In this document: positions 40,001-47,697 of the stretch, piece after piece | How positions within the stretch are numbered: position 1 is the first letter of the stretch | How the letters are laid out: every line of letters starts with the position of its first letter | Source: Pseudomonas asplenii | GTDB lineage: Bacteria > Pseudomonadota > Gammaproteobacteria > Pseudomonadales > Pseudomonadaceae | Direction of reading: 5' to 3' | NCBI RefSeq assembly: GCF_001293465.1 | Contig: NZ_JSYZ01000003.1 | Location: 64,131-128,130 of the forward strand | DNA: 64,000 nt | Program-made: the position numbers and the translations under genes | Notes under the pieces: generated by a model | Seen by the model: only the letters and a program-made list of their open reading frames with translations | The model's database searches: none | Told to the model about the DNA's origin: nothing

Positions 40001-40105
40001 ATGATCGGCGGCATTGTCGCGGCGACGGTGCTGACGCTGATGTTCCTGCCGGCGCTGTATGTGGCGTGGTACCGGATTCGCGAGCCGAAACGCGACGCGG
40101 CCTGA
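37052..40105 (+). CDS. triC: RND multidrug/triclosan-type efflux transporter TriC
   Basis: Inner-membrane proton-driven exporter of 1017 residues with 12 predicted helices: one near the N-terminus (WYLMFVALLMGVFSYINLG), a bundle at about 335-500, and the mirrored set at about 525-545 and 855-1010. Proton-relay acidic residues are visible in LGLLVDDAMITVEMM. The ending and the N-terminus (MKGSFNLSEWALKHQSFVW) resemble P. aeruginosa TriC. Two lipoprotein adaptors lie upstream. Substrates expected are triclosan-like compounds, by family. No regulator gene is adjacent. Confidence 0.92.
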   Translation: MKGSFNLSEWALKHQSFVWYLMFVALLMGVFSYINLGREEDPSFTIKTMIIQTKWPGATVDETLEQVTDRIEKKLEELDSLDYVKSYTRPGESTVFVYLRDTTSGKDIPEIWYQVRKKIDDIRGEFPQDIQGPGFNDEFGDVFGSVYAFTSDGLSMRQLRDYVEQVRAQIRDVPGLGKIEMIGEQNEVLYLNFSTRKLAALGIDQRQVVQSLQSQNAVTPAGVIEAGPERISVRASGQYASEKDLQAVNLKLNDRFYRLADIAEISRGYVDPPTPLFRYNGQTAIGLGIAMKKGGNIQAFGKALHERMDSLTADLPVGVGVHKVSDQAEVVEKAVGGFTSALFEAVIIVLVVSFVALGLRAGLVVACSIPLVLAMVFVFMEYSGITMQRISLGALIIALGLLVDDAMITVEMMVTRLEKGDSKEQAATFAYTSTAFPMLTGTLVTVAGFVPIGLNASSAGEYTFTLFAVIAVAMLVSWIVAVLFAPVIGVHILSEQVKAHDSGNGRVARAFNAGLLWSLRNRWWAIGLTVLIFALSVFGMRFVQNQFFPSSDRPEILVDLNLPQNASINETRKAVDRLEASLKDDPDILRWSTYIGEGAIRFYLPLDQQLQNPYYAQLIIVSKGLEQRAALMDRLNKRLRDDFVGIGSFVQTLEMGPPVGRPLQYRVSGKDIDQVRKHAIELATILDRNPNVGETIYDWNEPGKVLRIDIAQDKARQFGLSSEDVAKLMNTIVSGAPVTQVKDDIYLINVVGRAIDSERGTPETLQNLQIVTPNGTSIPLLAFATVRYELEQPLVWRRDRLPTITLKAGVRGGIQPTDLVRQLKPDIDRFAAGLPAGYKVVTGGTVEESGKAQGPIAQVVPLMLFLMATFLMIQLHSVQKMFLVASVAPLGLIGVVLALVPTGTPMGFVAILGILALIGIIIRNSVILVTQIDEYERNGYEPWDAVVEATEHRRRPILLTAAAASLGMIPIAREVFWGPMAYAMIGGIVAATVLTLMFLPALYVAWYRIREPKRDAA

Positions 40106-40150
40106 GGCCTGGTATGGCATCCACCCGGTGCTGGACTGCGCCCGCGATAT

Positions 40151-40221
40151 TGTAGGAGCGCGGCTTGCCCGCGAAGGGGCCTCAAGGGCGCTAAAACCTT
40201 CGCGGGCAAGTCGGGTGGCCG
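40151..40221. repeat. REP doublet
   Basis: Inverted copies TGTAGGAGCGCGGCTTGCCC... (40151-40181) and ACCTTCGCGGGCAAGTCGGG (40197-40216) between the converging triC and aldo-keto reductase genes. Confidence 0.75.
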
Positions 40222-40298
40222 CACCGCCTGCGCCTGCAGGGTGGTGCCAAACGGGGAGGTTGCCTGCGCCCGCGATGAGGGGGCGGGGCGGGCGACAA

Positions 40299-41336
40299 TC
40301 ATTCGGCCGTCGACGGCTTCTCCCACAAGTTGATCCCGCCTTCCCGGGCAAAGCGGTCGATCTCCGCCAGTTCCTCCTGGCTGAACGCCAGGTTCTGCAA
40401 CGCCCCGACGTTCTCGACGATCTGCTCCGGCCGGCTCGCGCCGATCAGCGCCGAAGTCACCCGTGGATCACGCAGGGTCCAGGCCAGGGCCAGTTGCGCC
40501 ACGCTCTGGCCGCGGCGCCTGGCGATTTCGCTGAGGGCGCGGACATGGGCGATGTTCTGCTCGGACAGGTGCGACTCGCGCAGCGAGCCACCGCCCGGAC
40601 GGTTGATCCGCGCGTCCTGCGGAATGCCGTTGAGGTACTTGTCGGTCAGCAGCCCCTGGGCCAGCGGGGTGAAGGCGATCACGCCGGTACCCAGCTCCTC
40701 GACGGTGTCCAGCAGGTCCTTTTCCACCCAGCGGTTGAGCAGGTTGTAGGCCGGCTGGTGGATCAGCAGCGGGACTTTCCATTCCTTGAGCAGGGCCGCG
40801 ATCTCGCGGGTTTTCACCCCGGAATACGACGAGATGCCGATGTACAGCGCCTTGCCCTGCTGCACGGCGGTGGCCAGGGCGCTGGCGGTTTCTTCCAGTG
40901 GCGTGTCCGGGTCGAAGCGGTGCGAGTAGAAGATATCCACATAGTCCAGGCCCAGGCGCTGCAGGCTCTGGTCGAGGCTGGCGAGCACGTATTTGCGCGA
41001 TCCGCCGCCCTGGCCGTAGGGGCCGGGCCACATGTCCCAGCCGGCCTTGCTGGAGATGATCAGCTCGTCGCGGTACTGCCTGAAATCCTCGCGCAGCAGG
41101 CGGCCGAAGTTGATTTCGGCACTGCCGTAGGGCGGGCCGTAGTTGTTCGCCAGGTCGAAGTGGTTGATGCCCAGGTCGAAGGCGGTGCGCAGCAGGGCGC
41201 GCTGGGTGTCGATCGGCGTGCTGTCGCCGAAGTTGTGCCACAGCCCCAAGGACAGTGCCGGCAGCACCAGGCCGCTGCGCCCGACGCGGCGGTAGGGGAT
41301 GGAGTCGTAGCGGTTTTCGGCAGCTTGATAAGTCAT
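40299..41336 (-). CDS. Aldo-keto reductase (YghZ / Kv-beta type)
   Basis: NADPH-dependent oxidoreductase of 345 residues. Catalytic tetrad: Asp and Tyr in HFDLANNYGPPYGSAE, Lys in IISSKAGWDMWPGPYG, His in IFYSHRFDPDTP. These motifs match the L-glyceraldehyde-3-phosphate reductase (YghZ) group, which also detoxifies methylglyoxal. The cofactor-binding end is seen in ALIGASRPEQIVENV. Start at 41336 with GAGAGAGGA just upstream. The upstream region has a Cra-like palindrome and repeated GTAC motifs. Confidence 0.88.
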   Translation of the reverse strand: MTYQAAENRYDSIPYRRVGRSGLVLPALSLGLWHNFGDSTPIDTQRALLRTAFDLGINHFDLANNYGPPYGSAEINFGRLLREDFRQYRDELIISSKAGWDMWPGPYGQGGGSRKYVLASLDQSLQRLGLDYVDIFYSHRFDPDTPLEETASALATAVQQGKALYIGISSYSGVKTREIAALLKEWKVPLLIHQPAYNLLNRWVEKDLLDTVEELGTGVIAFTPLAQGLLTDKYLNGIPQDARINRPGGGSLRESHLSEQNIAHVRALSEIARRRGQSVAQLALAWTLRDPRVTSALIGASRPEQIVENVGALQNLAFSQEELAEIDRFAREGGINLWEKPSTAE

Positions 41337-41453
41337 CGAATCCTCTCTCATTGCGCGGAAAATTTCACAGGGCAGCGCCCACTTCTATTGCGGTCCGGAT
41401 CAACCAGCATACGCCTTGGACAGACCACACCTGTCTCGGATTCGATCCGTGAC

Positions 41454-41465
41454 TGAAACGTTTCA
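41454..41465. promoter_or_regulatory. TGAAACGTTTCA palindrome (Cra/FruR-like operator)
   Basis: A perfect 12-bp palindrome, 117 bases upstream of the aldo-keto reductase start. It equals the consensus of the LacI-family regulator Cra/FruR, which in pseudomonads senses fructose 1-phosphate. Function is inferred from the motif. Confidence 0.55.
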
Positions 41466-41586
41466 TGTTTTTCCGGATTTCGGTCCGGGCGTGTCGTCGC
41501 TCGCGCAAATTTCCTGGCCGGCGAATTTCTGCCTGCTCCGAAAATTTGCGCTTGACTTTCAATTTTCCATGGTTGGGTAATTTTTG

Positions 41587-41713
41587 GTCAGTACAAGTTA
41601 GTACATACCTGCTTACTTTTGACCCTCCGGCGAAACTTCGTTTTTGTCCAGCAATCTATAGAAGATTCAAAAAGTTACAGTCAGTACAAGTACTACGTAT
41701 TACGATATAGTAC
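41587..41713. repeat. GTAC-box cluster with exact 12-bp repeat
   Basis: GTCAGTACAAGT occurs exactly at 41587-41598 and 41680-41691. GTAC occurs at 41591, 41601, 41684, 41690 and 41710. The 93-base spacing is about nine helical turns, as for paired operators. Confidence 0.45.
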
Positions 41714-41787
41714 GATTTGGTGACTGATTTTGCTCAAAAAATGATCAAATCGTCGTCCGGCAGCGTTTTTCTGGCCTGCGGCCAGCC

Positions 41788-43125
41788 CTACAAAGGTAGT
41801 GCAAAGCGGTTTGCCGGCCGCTCCAACCCCAGGTGTTCACGCAACGTGGTGCCCTGGTACTCGCGGCGGAACAGCCCGCGGCGCTGCAGTTCCGGCACCA
41901 CGTGGGTGGCGAAGTCTTCCAGCCCGCCCGGCAGGTGCGGTACCAGTACATTGAAGCCGTCCGCCGCGCCCTGTTCGAACCAGGCCTGTAACTCGTCGGC
42001 GATCCGTGTCGGTGTACCGACCAGGCTGTAGTGCCCACGGCCACCGGCGATGCGTCGGCCCAGTTGCGCCAGGGTCAGGTTTTCCGTGCCGGCCAGTTCG
42101 GTCAGCAGTTTCTGCCGGCTCTGCTGGCCGCTGTCGGTCAGCGGCAGCTCGGGCAACGGGCCGTCCAGTGGATAGCCCGACAGGTCGAAGTTGCCCAGCA
42201 TGCGCCCGAGCAGGGCGACCCCGACCTGCGGCTCGACCAGTGCCTGGAACGCCTCGTGTTTCTCCCGGGCTTCGCTCTCGCTCTGGCCGACCACGACGAA
42301 CACGCCCGGCATGATCTTCAGAGCCTCTGCCGAGCGGTTGAAGCGCGCCAGGCGGCCCTTGAGGTCAGCGTAGAACGCCTGGGCCCGGGCCAGGGAGGAC
42401 TGCGCGGTGAACACCACTTCGGCGGTTTGCGCGGCCAGTTCCAGGCCGCTCTGCGACGAGCCGGCCTGGACGATCACCGGTTGGCCCTGGGGTGAGCGGG
42501 CGACGTTCAGCGGGCCGCGGACGCGGAAGTGTTCGCCCTGGTGATCGAGCACGTGCAGCTTGGCCGGGTCGTAGTACTGGCCGCTGGACTTGTCGCGGCT
42601 GAAGGCGTCGTCCTCCCAGCTGTCCCACAGGCCGGTGACCACCTGCTGGAACTCGCGGGCCCGCGCATAACGCTCTGCGTGACTGATGTGTTCGCTGCGG
42701 CCGAAATTCAGCGCTTCGGCGGCGGCGTCCGAGGTCACCAGGTTCCAGCCGGCGCGTCCGCCCGACAGGTGATCCAGCGAGGCGAACTTGCGGGCCACGT
42801 GGTACGGCTCGTTGTAGCTGGTGGTGGCGGTGGCGATCAGGCCGATGCGTTCGGTCACCGCGCTGAGTGCCGAGAGCAGGGTCAGCGGCTCGAAGTGATC
42901 CGAGCGGGCCATGCGGCTGGCGATTTCACCTTCGGCGGCGGCGACGCTGTCGGCCACGAACAGGGCGTCGAACTTCGCCGCCTCGGCGATGCGCGCCAAC
43001 TGCTTGTAGTGGGCGAAGTTCAGGCCGGCGGTGGCCGGCACCTCCGGGTGACGCCAGGCGGCGACGTGGTGCCCGGTGGCCATCAGGAAGGCACCGAGTT
43101 TCAACTGGCGCGGAGTTTGGGTCAT
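41788..43125 (-). CDS. NtaA/SnaA/DszA-family FMN-dependent monooxygenase
   Basis: Class C flavin monooxygenase (luciferase-like, needing reduced FMN from a separate reductase), 445 residues. KLGAFLMATGHHVAAWRHPE, TSYNEPYHVARKFASLDHLS, GRAGWNLVTSDAAAEALNFG and GQPVIVQAGSSQSG are family hallmarks shared with DszA and NtaA, which oxidise sulfones and aminopolycarboxylates. Start at 43125 with AAGGA upstream. Downstream of a TonB receptor gene by 44 bases, so both are likely cotranscribed. A sulfur or organic-ligand role is inferred; the substrate is unknown. Confidence 0.87.
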   Translation of the reverse strand: MTQTPRQLKLGAFLMATGHHVAAWRHPEVPATAGLNFAHYKQLARIAEAAKFDALFVADSVAAAEGEIASRMARSDHFEPLTLLSALSAVTERIGLIATATTSYNEPYHVARKFASLDHLSGGRAGWNLVTSDAAAEALNFGRSEHISHAERYARAREFQQVVTGLWDSWEDDAFSRDKSSGQYYDPAKLHVLDHQGEHFRVRGPLNVARSPQGQPVIVQAGSSQSGLELAAQTAEVVFTAQSSLARAQAFYADLKGRLARFNRSAEALKIMPGVFVVVGQSESEAREKHEAFQALVEPQVGVALLGRMLGNFDLSGYPLDGPLPELPLTDSGQQSRQKLLTELAGTENLTLAQLGRRIAGGRGHYSLVGTPTRIADELQAWFEQGAADGFNVLVPHLPGGLEDFATHVVPELQRRGLFRREYQGTTLREHLGLERPANRFALPL

Positions 43126-43169
43126 GGCAGGTTCCTTGGCGGTTGATTGAGGGTTGTGCACGCAACGGC

Positions 43170-45419
43170 TCAAAAATCCTTACGTACCTGGATACCGAAG
43201 TAGCGTTCGTCATCCCGTGGCACGGCCCGGTAGATGTAGTTGCCGCCACTGGCCAGCAACGGCGAGTAGGACTTGTCGGCGAGGTTTTTCCCCAGCAGCG
43301 CCACGCGCCAGCCCTGGTTGTAGTCGGCCAGGGCGATGCTCGCGTTCCAGATGCCGTAGGCGCCCTGTCTGGTGTCGACGTTCTGGGCGATGTCGTACTG
43401 CACTTCGCTCTGCCAACTGAAGTCGGTGCCCAGTTCCAGGTCCAGGCCGTTGTTCAGCGGCACGGTGTAGTCGGCACGCACATAGCTCTTCCAGTCCGGG
43501 CTGAACGGCAGCGGCTTGCCGTTGACGTTGCAACTGGCCGCCGCACCCGGCGGGCAGGAGAACTCGTCGATGCGTGCCTTGGTGTAGGCCAGGGCGCCGG
43601 AGAGCTTGAGGTTGCTGGTGGCCTGCAGCGCGTAGTCGGCTTCCACGCCTTCGGTGCTGACGCTGCCGGCGTTGATCAGGCGGGTCACCACCTGCCCGGC
43701 GACGGTGTCGAAGAAATTCGCCTGGTAGTTGTCGTAGTCGCTGTGGAACACCGCCAGGTTGGTGGTCAGGCGGTTGTTCCAGCTGGTGGCCTTGATCCCG
43801 GCTTCCCAGGTGTTGGAGGTTTCCGGTTTCAGTGCGTTGGTGTCCCGCGGCTGCATGTTGAAGAACACGTTGTAGGCCGGGCCCTTGTAGCCACGCGAGT
43901 AGGTCACGTAGCTGGTCACGCTGTCGCTCAGGTCGTACTGCACGCCGAGGCGCCCGGACCAGCCGTCCTCGTCCACCGAGCCATGGCTGCTGGTGGCCGG
44001 CTGTATGCCGCTGACCGTGGTCGCGGAAGTCGAGACGCGGCGGTGATCGTAGGACAGGTCGTCGTGGGTGTAGCGCAGGCCGGCGATCCCGCGGAAGGTC
44101 GGGGTGAAGTTCAGCGTGCTCTCGCCGAACACCGCGTAGCTGTCGCTGGTGGTGCTGTAGTCGGCCACGCCGCGGTTGACGCTGGTGGTCGTGGTCAGGG
44201 TGCGCTGGTAGGTCTCTTCGTCCTTGCCGTGCAGGTAGAACAGGCCACCGACGTACTCCAGGAACTGGCCCTTGGGCGAGGCCAGGCGAATTTCCTGGGA
44301 GTACTGGTTGAAGTCCAGCGCGCCGCGGTCGGCGGTGCCGGGGAAGGCCGCCGTGACGCTGCCGAGGCGATCGCCGTCCTGGTACTGGTGGTTGTTCCAG
44401 CCGCGCCAGGCGGTGATCGAGGTCAGGGTGTAGTCACCGAGGCTCCAGTCGAGCTGGGCGGACAGCCCCTTGTTGATGTCGTCGACGTAGCTGCGGGTAT
44501 CGGTGTTGATGTCGCGGTTGTCGGAGGACGGCCGCACCGGGTTCAGTGCGTTGGTGAAGGCCGGGCTCAGGGACTTGCTGACCACGCCGTTGGGCGCGTC
44601 GTCGTGGGACTGCATGTAGTCGGCGGCGAGGGTGAGTGTCACGTCCTCGTTGGGAGTGAACTCCAGCTTGCCGCGCACGCCCTTGTGGTTGTAGCCGTTG
44701 ACTTCCTGGCCGTTGGCCTTGTTGTCGACGTTGCCGTCGTAGCTGCCGAACAGGGTGGTCAGCGAGCCCTTGAGGGTGTCGGGCACCAGGCTGCCTCCGA
44801 TGCCGAAGCGGGTGCGGCTTTCGTTGCCGCTGAAGTACGACTGGTCGATGTAGCCGTGGGTTTCGGCGGTCGGTGCCTTGGTGACCATGTTCAGCACACC
44901 GGCCGAAGCATTCTTGCCGAACAGCGTGCCCTGCGGGCCGCGCAGCACTTCGATGCGGTCGAGGTCGAGCAGGTCGAGGGTGGCCTGGCCGGGGCGGCTG
45001 TAGACCACGCCGTCGATCACCGTGGCCACGGTCGGCTCGACCCCGGGCGAGGTGGAAATGGTGCCCACGCCGCGGACGAACAGCGAGGTGTCCTTGTTCG
45101 ACGCGCCGGTGCGGAAGTTCAGCGTCGGCACCTGCTGGACGATGCTGGAGACGCCGTTGCGACTGTCGCGTTCCAACTGCTCGCCATCGACCACCGAGAC
45201 CGCCACCGGGACCTTTTGCAGCGATTCCTCGCGGCGGGTGGCGGTGACGGTGACCGCCTTGAGTGTCGGCTCCTGGTCGCTGCCGGTGTCGGCGGCGAAT
45301 ACCGCGGGCGACGGCAGTGCCGCCAACCCGGCCAGCAGCCAGGCCAGGTGTGGGCGCCGCGGCGTGGCGGCCTGGATCGCCCGTGCCAGTGTGTGTTGCT
45401 CCCCGAATCTGTTGTGCAT
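43170..45419 (-). CDS. TonB-dependent outer-membrane receptor
   Basis: Outer-membrane receptor of 749 residues. Signal peptide with an extended basic start and core LAWLLAGLAALPSPAVFAA, TonB-box-like AVTVTATRREES, plug (about 55-170; LDRIEVLRGPQGTLFGKNAS) and barrel, ending aromatic (RYFGIQVRKDF). The start at 45419 is chosen because the longer frame to 45542 is Arg-rich and would run through the LacI-type operator. Related in type to the SftP-like receptor but clearly distinct. Linked to a DszA-type monooxygenase and a LacI regulator, so probably an uptake system for one organic compound. Confidence 0.87.
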   Translation of the reverse strand: MHNRFGEQHTLARAIQAATPRRPHLAWLLAGLAALPSPAVFAADTGSDQEPTLKAVTVTATRREESLQKVPVAVSVVDGEQLERDSRNGVSSIVQQVPTLNFRTGASNKDTSLFVRGVGTISTSPGVEPTVATVIDGVVYSRPGQATLDLLDLDRIEVLRGPQGTLFGKNASAGVLNMVTKAPTAETHGYIDQSYFSGNESRTRFGIGGSLVPDTLKGSLTTLFGSYDGNVDNKANGQEVNGYNHKGVRGKLEFTPNEDVTLTLAADYMQSHDDAPNGVVSKSLSPAFTNALNPVRPSSDNRDINTDTRSYVDDINKGLSAQLDWSLGDYTLTSITAWRGWNNHQYQDGDRLGSVTAAFPGTADRGALDFNQYSQEIRLASPKGQFLEYVGGLFYLHGKDEETYQRTLTTTTSVNRGVADYSTTSDSYAVFGESTLNFTPTFRGIAGLRYTHDDLSYDHRRVSTSATTVSGIQPATSSHGSVDEDGWSGRLGVQYDLSDSVTSYVTYSRGYKGPAYNVFFNMQPRDTNALKPETSNTWEAGIKATSWNNRLTTNLAVFHSDYDNYQANFFDTVAGQVVTRLINAGSVSTEGVEADYALQATSNLKLSGALAYTKARIDEFSCPPGAAASCNVNGKPLPFSPDWKSYVRADYTVPLNNGLDLELGTDFSWQSEVQYDIAQNVDTRQGAYGIWNASIALADYNQGWRVALLGKNLADKSYSPLLASGGNYIYRAVPRDDERYFGIQVRKDF

Positions 45420-45527
45420 GTGTTGCCCGCTCGAAAAATGACCCTGAACCGCCGTCGCTCTGCGTCGACAGCGCCTGATTTGTCTTGGGGCATTCGCTCG
45501 AGCGAGTAGCAGGCAGACAAAGCGTTT

Positions 45528-45541
45528 TGTTAGCGCTAACA
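45528..45541. promoter_or_regulatory. TGTTAGCGCTAACA operator (LacI-family type)
   Basis: Perfect 14-bp palindrome with the central CG typical of LacI/GalR operators, in the 210-base gap between the receptor gene and the divergent LacI-type regulator gene. Most simply it is the regulator's own site. Confidence 0.75.
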
Positions 45542-45629
45542 TCGCCAGTATCGGAAAGGTCGATATAGACCGTCCAATACTGAAAAATTACTTTTATATT
45601 CCTTTTGGTTTTCAATAAGGGTCGCATCC

Positions 45630-46673
45630 TTGACTGCTGACAAAGCGCCAAACCGCAAGCGCCGGGGGGCCGGGCGGGTCACCCTGAGCACGGTCGCCCA
45701 GGAGGCCGGGGTGTCGGCGATCACCGTCTCGCGCTACTTCAACAACCCCGAGCAGGTCTCGCCCGAGCGTCGCGAGCGGATCGCGGCGGTGGTCGAGCAG
45801 TTGGGCTATGTACCGAACCTGGTGGCCGGCGGGTTGGCCTCGGCCCGCGGGCGGATCGTCGCGATGGTGATTCCGAACATCTCCGGACCGATCTTCGCCA
45901 ACACCATCCAGGGCTTCAGCGACACCCTCAATCGGCATGGCTATCAGTTGCTGCTGGCGTCGAGTTACTTCTCGGCGGAGCAGGAGGAAAGCGCGGTTCG
46001 GGCATTTCTCGGCTGGTCACCGGCGGCCCTGGTGCTGACCAGCCGCTTCCACAGTGCGGGCACCGAAAAGATGATCGCCGAGGCGGATATCCCGGTGGTC
46101 GAGACCTGGGACTACCAGCCGCAGCGCGGGCCGCTGCAGATCGGCTTTTCCCACCATGAAGTCGGGGTCAGCGCCGCCCGCTACCTGCATGGCAAGGGCT
46201 ATCGGCGCATCGCCTTCGTGCAGAACAGCGCCCCCGGCGATTTCAGTGCGCTGGAGCGCCGCGACGGTTATGCGGCGACGGTGCGCGAGCTGGGGCTGGA
46301 GCCCTGGGTGTTCGCGCCACAGGCCGGTCTGGCACCCTTCGAGGCCGGCAAGCAGGCGATGCAGGCGCTGATGAGCGGGGCGACCCGGCCCGACGCGATC
46401 ATCTTCGCCAACGACAACCTGGCCGCCGGCGGCCAGTTGGCCGGGCAGCGCGCCGGGCTGAAGATCCCCGAGGATTGCGCGGTGCTGGGCTTTGGCGACT
46501 ACCCGTTCGCCGAAATGCTCCTGCCGAGCCTGAGCACCATCAAGCCGCCGGCGCTGGACATCGGCGTGCTGGCGGCGACCCGGGTGCTGGAGAGCCTGGG
46601 CGTGTTGCCGGTGGATGAAGTACAGCGCCTGAACCTGCTCACCTGCCAGGTGATCGAGCGCGAGAGCGCCTGA
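45630..46673 (+). CDS. LacI/GntR-type transcriptional regulator (TTG start)
   Basis: A 347-residue regulator: N-terminal LacI HTH and hinge (VTLSTVAQEAGVSAITVSRYFNNPEQVS ... YVPNLVAGGLAS, about 16-72) and a periplasmic-binding-like effector domain (VAMVIPNISGPIFANTIQGF, DAIIFANDNLAAGGQLAG). The first codon is TTG with AAGGG upstream; no ATG is available before the HTH. It resembles gluconate-repressor GntR proteins, but the neighbours are a receptor and a monooxygenase rather than gluconate genes, so the inducer is open. Convergent with the LysR gene by 9 bases. Confidence 0.88.
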   Translation: MTADKAPNRKRRGAGRVTLSTVAQEAGVSAITVSRYFNNPEQVSPERRERIAAVVEQLGYVPNLVAGGLASARGRIVAMVIPNISGPIFANTIQGFSDTLNRHGYQLLLASSYFSAEQEESAVRAFLGWSPAALVLTSRFHSAGTEKMIAEADIPVVETWDYQPQRGPLQIGFSHHEVGVSAARYLHGKGYRRIAFVQNSAPGDFSALERRDGYAATVRELGLEPWVFAPQAGLAPFEAGKQAMQALMSGATRPDAIIFANDNLAAGGQLAGQRAGLKIPEDCAVLGFGDYPFAEMLLPSLSTIKPPALDIGVLAATRVLESLGVLPVDEVQRLNLLTCQVIERESA

Positions 46674-46682
46674 GCCGCTGCC

Positions 46683-47573
46683 TCAGGCGGCGTCGGCGAA
46701 GAGTTCGCTGATCCAGTCGACGAACACCCGTACCCGCGGCGACATGTGCCGGTTCTGCGGGTAGAGCACCGACACCGGCATCGGCGGCGGCGGATGGTCC
46801 GGCAGCACTTCGCGCAGCAGGCCCTGTTCGATCTGTTCCGCCACCCGATAGTGCGGCACCTGGATCAGGCCGAGCCCGGCCACCGCCGAGGCCGCGTAGA
46901 TTTCCGCACCGAACACCGAGACCCGGCCGGCCAGCGGCACTTCCCGTGGCTCGCCGTTTTCGATGAACTCGAAGGGGAACAGCTTGCCGGTGGCCCGCGA
47001 CACGTAGTTCACCCCCTGGTGCCGGCTGAGGTCGGCCAGGTTGCGCGGCTCGCCGTGCCGGCGCAGATAGGCCGGGCTGGCGCAGGTCACCTGGCGCAGG
47101 TTGGCCACGCGCTTGCCGATCAGTGACGAGTCGCCGAGGTTGCCCGAGCGCAGCACACAGTCGACACCTTCGGCGATCAGGTCGATGAAGTGGCTGGCTT
47201 CGCTGATCGACACCTCGATCTCCGGGTAGCGTTCGAGGAATGCCGGCAGCGCCGGAATCACGAAATAGCGCGCCAGGGTGCCCTGCAGGTCGACCCGCAG
47301 GCGGCCCTTGGGCGCCACCGTACGGAAGGCCAGTTCGGCGTCTTCCAGCTGCGCCAGCAATTGCACGCAACGCGGGTAGTAGGCCTCGCCGTCGAGGGTC
47401 GGCCGCACGCGGCGGGTGCTGCGCTCCAGCAGCCGGGTACCGAGCCAGGCCTCGAACTGGTTGAGGGTGTGGGTCAGGGTGGCGCGTGGCAGGTTCAGGT
47501 CTTCGGCGGCCAGGGTGAAGCTGCTGCGCTCATAGATCCGTACAAAAACCTTCATTGCCCTGACCTGGTCCAT
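46683..47573 (-). CDS. LysR-type transcriptional regulator
   Basis: A 296-residue LysR protein, HTH at about 1-60 (AMKVFVRIYERSSFTLAAEDL, LPRATLTHTLNQFEAWLG) and effector domain after 90. It belongs to the large group that includes DmlR and PtxR-like proteins. Start at 47573 (MDQVRAMKVF) with GGAG upstream; the longer frame is unsupported. Divergent from the SDR gene across 124 bases, so probably its regulator. Confidence 0.85.
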   Translation of the reverse strand: MDQVRAMKVFVRIYERSSFTLAAEDLNLPRATLTHTLNQFEAWLGTRLLERSTRRVRPTLDGEAYYPRCVQLLAQLEDAELAFRTVAPKGRLRVDLQGTLARYFVIPALPAFLERYPEIEVSISEASHFIDLIAEGVDCVLRSGNLGDSSLIGKRVANLRQVTCASPAYLRRHGEPRNLADLSRHQGVNYVSRATGKLFPFEFIENGEPREVPLAGRVSVFGAEIYAASAVAGLGLIQVPHYRVAEQIEQGLLREVLPDHPPPPMPVSVLYPQNRHMSPRVRVFVDWISELFADAA

Positions 47574-47697
47574 GGCGGCTCCGCGACACTCGATTGTTGG
47601 TGATTGTTGAATAGTCAGGTCAACTATCGCGCATTTATCGCCCTGGATAAACATGTGAAATTGGCTTCACTTCAACGCACATCCCAGGAGATTCGAC

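Larger units (their letters stand above)
41337..41787. other. AT-rich intergenic region upstream of the aldo-keto reductase
   Basis: No convincing gene. The region is lower in GC than its surroundings. It holds a TGAAACGTTTCA palindrome and a cluster of GTAC repeats, both reported separately. Short open frames on both strands lack ribosome sites and resemble nothing. Confidence 0.6.

Noticed and set aside
41365..41710. Short open frames in the AT-rich gap before the aldo-keto reductase
   Set aside because: No ribosome sites, no recognisable sequence, and they overlap the regulatory-looking repeats.
42867..45509. Plus-strand open frame of 880 codons opposite the monooxygenase and receptor
   Set aside because: Antisense shadow of two recognisable genes; Val/Gly-rich repetitive translation without family features.
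43170..45542. Longer start of the second TonB receptor at 45542
   Set aside because: It would place the LacI-type operator inside the coding region and adds an Arg-rich stretch before the signal peptide.
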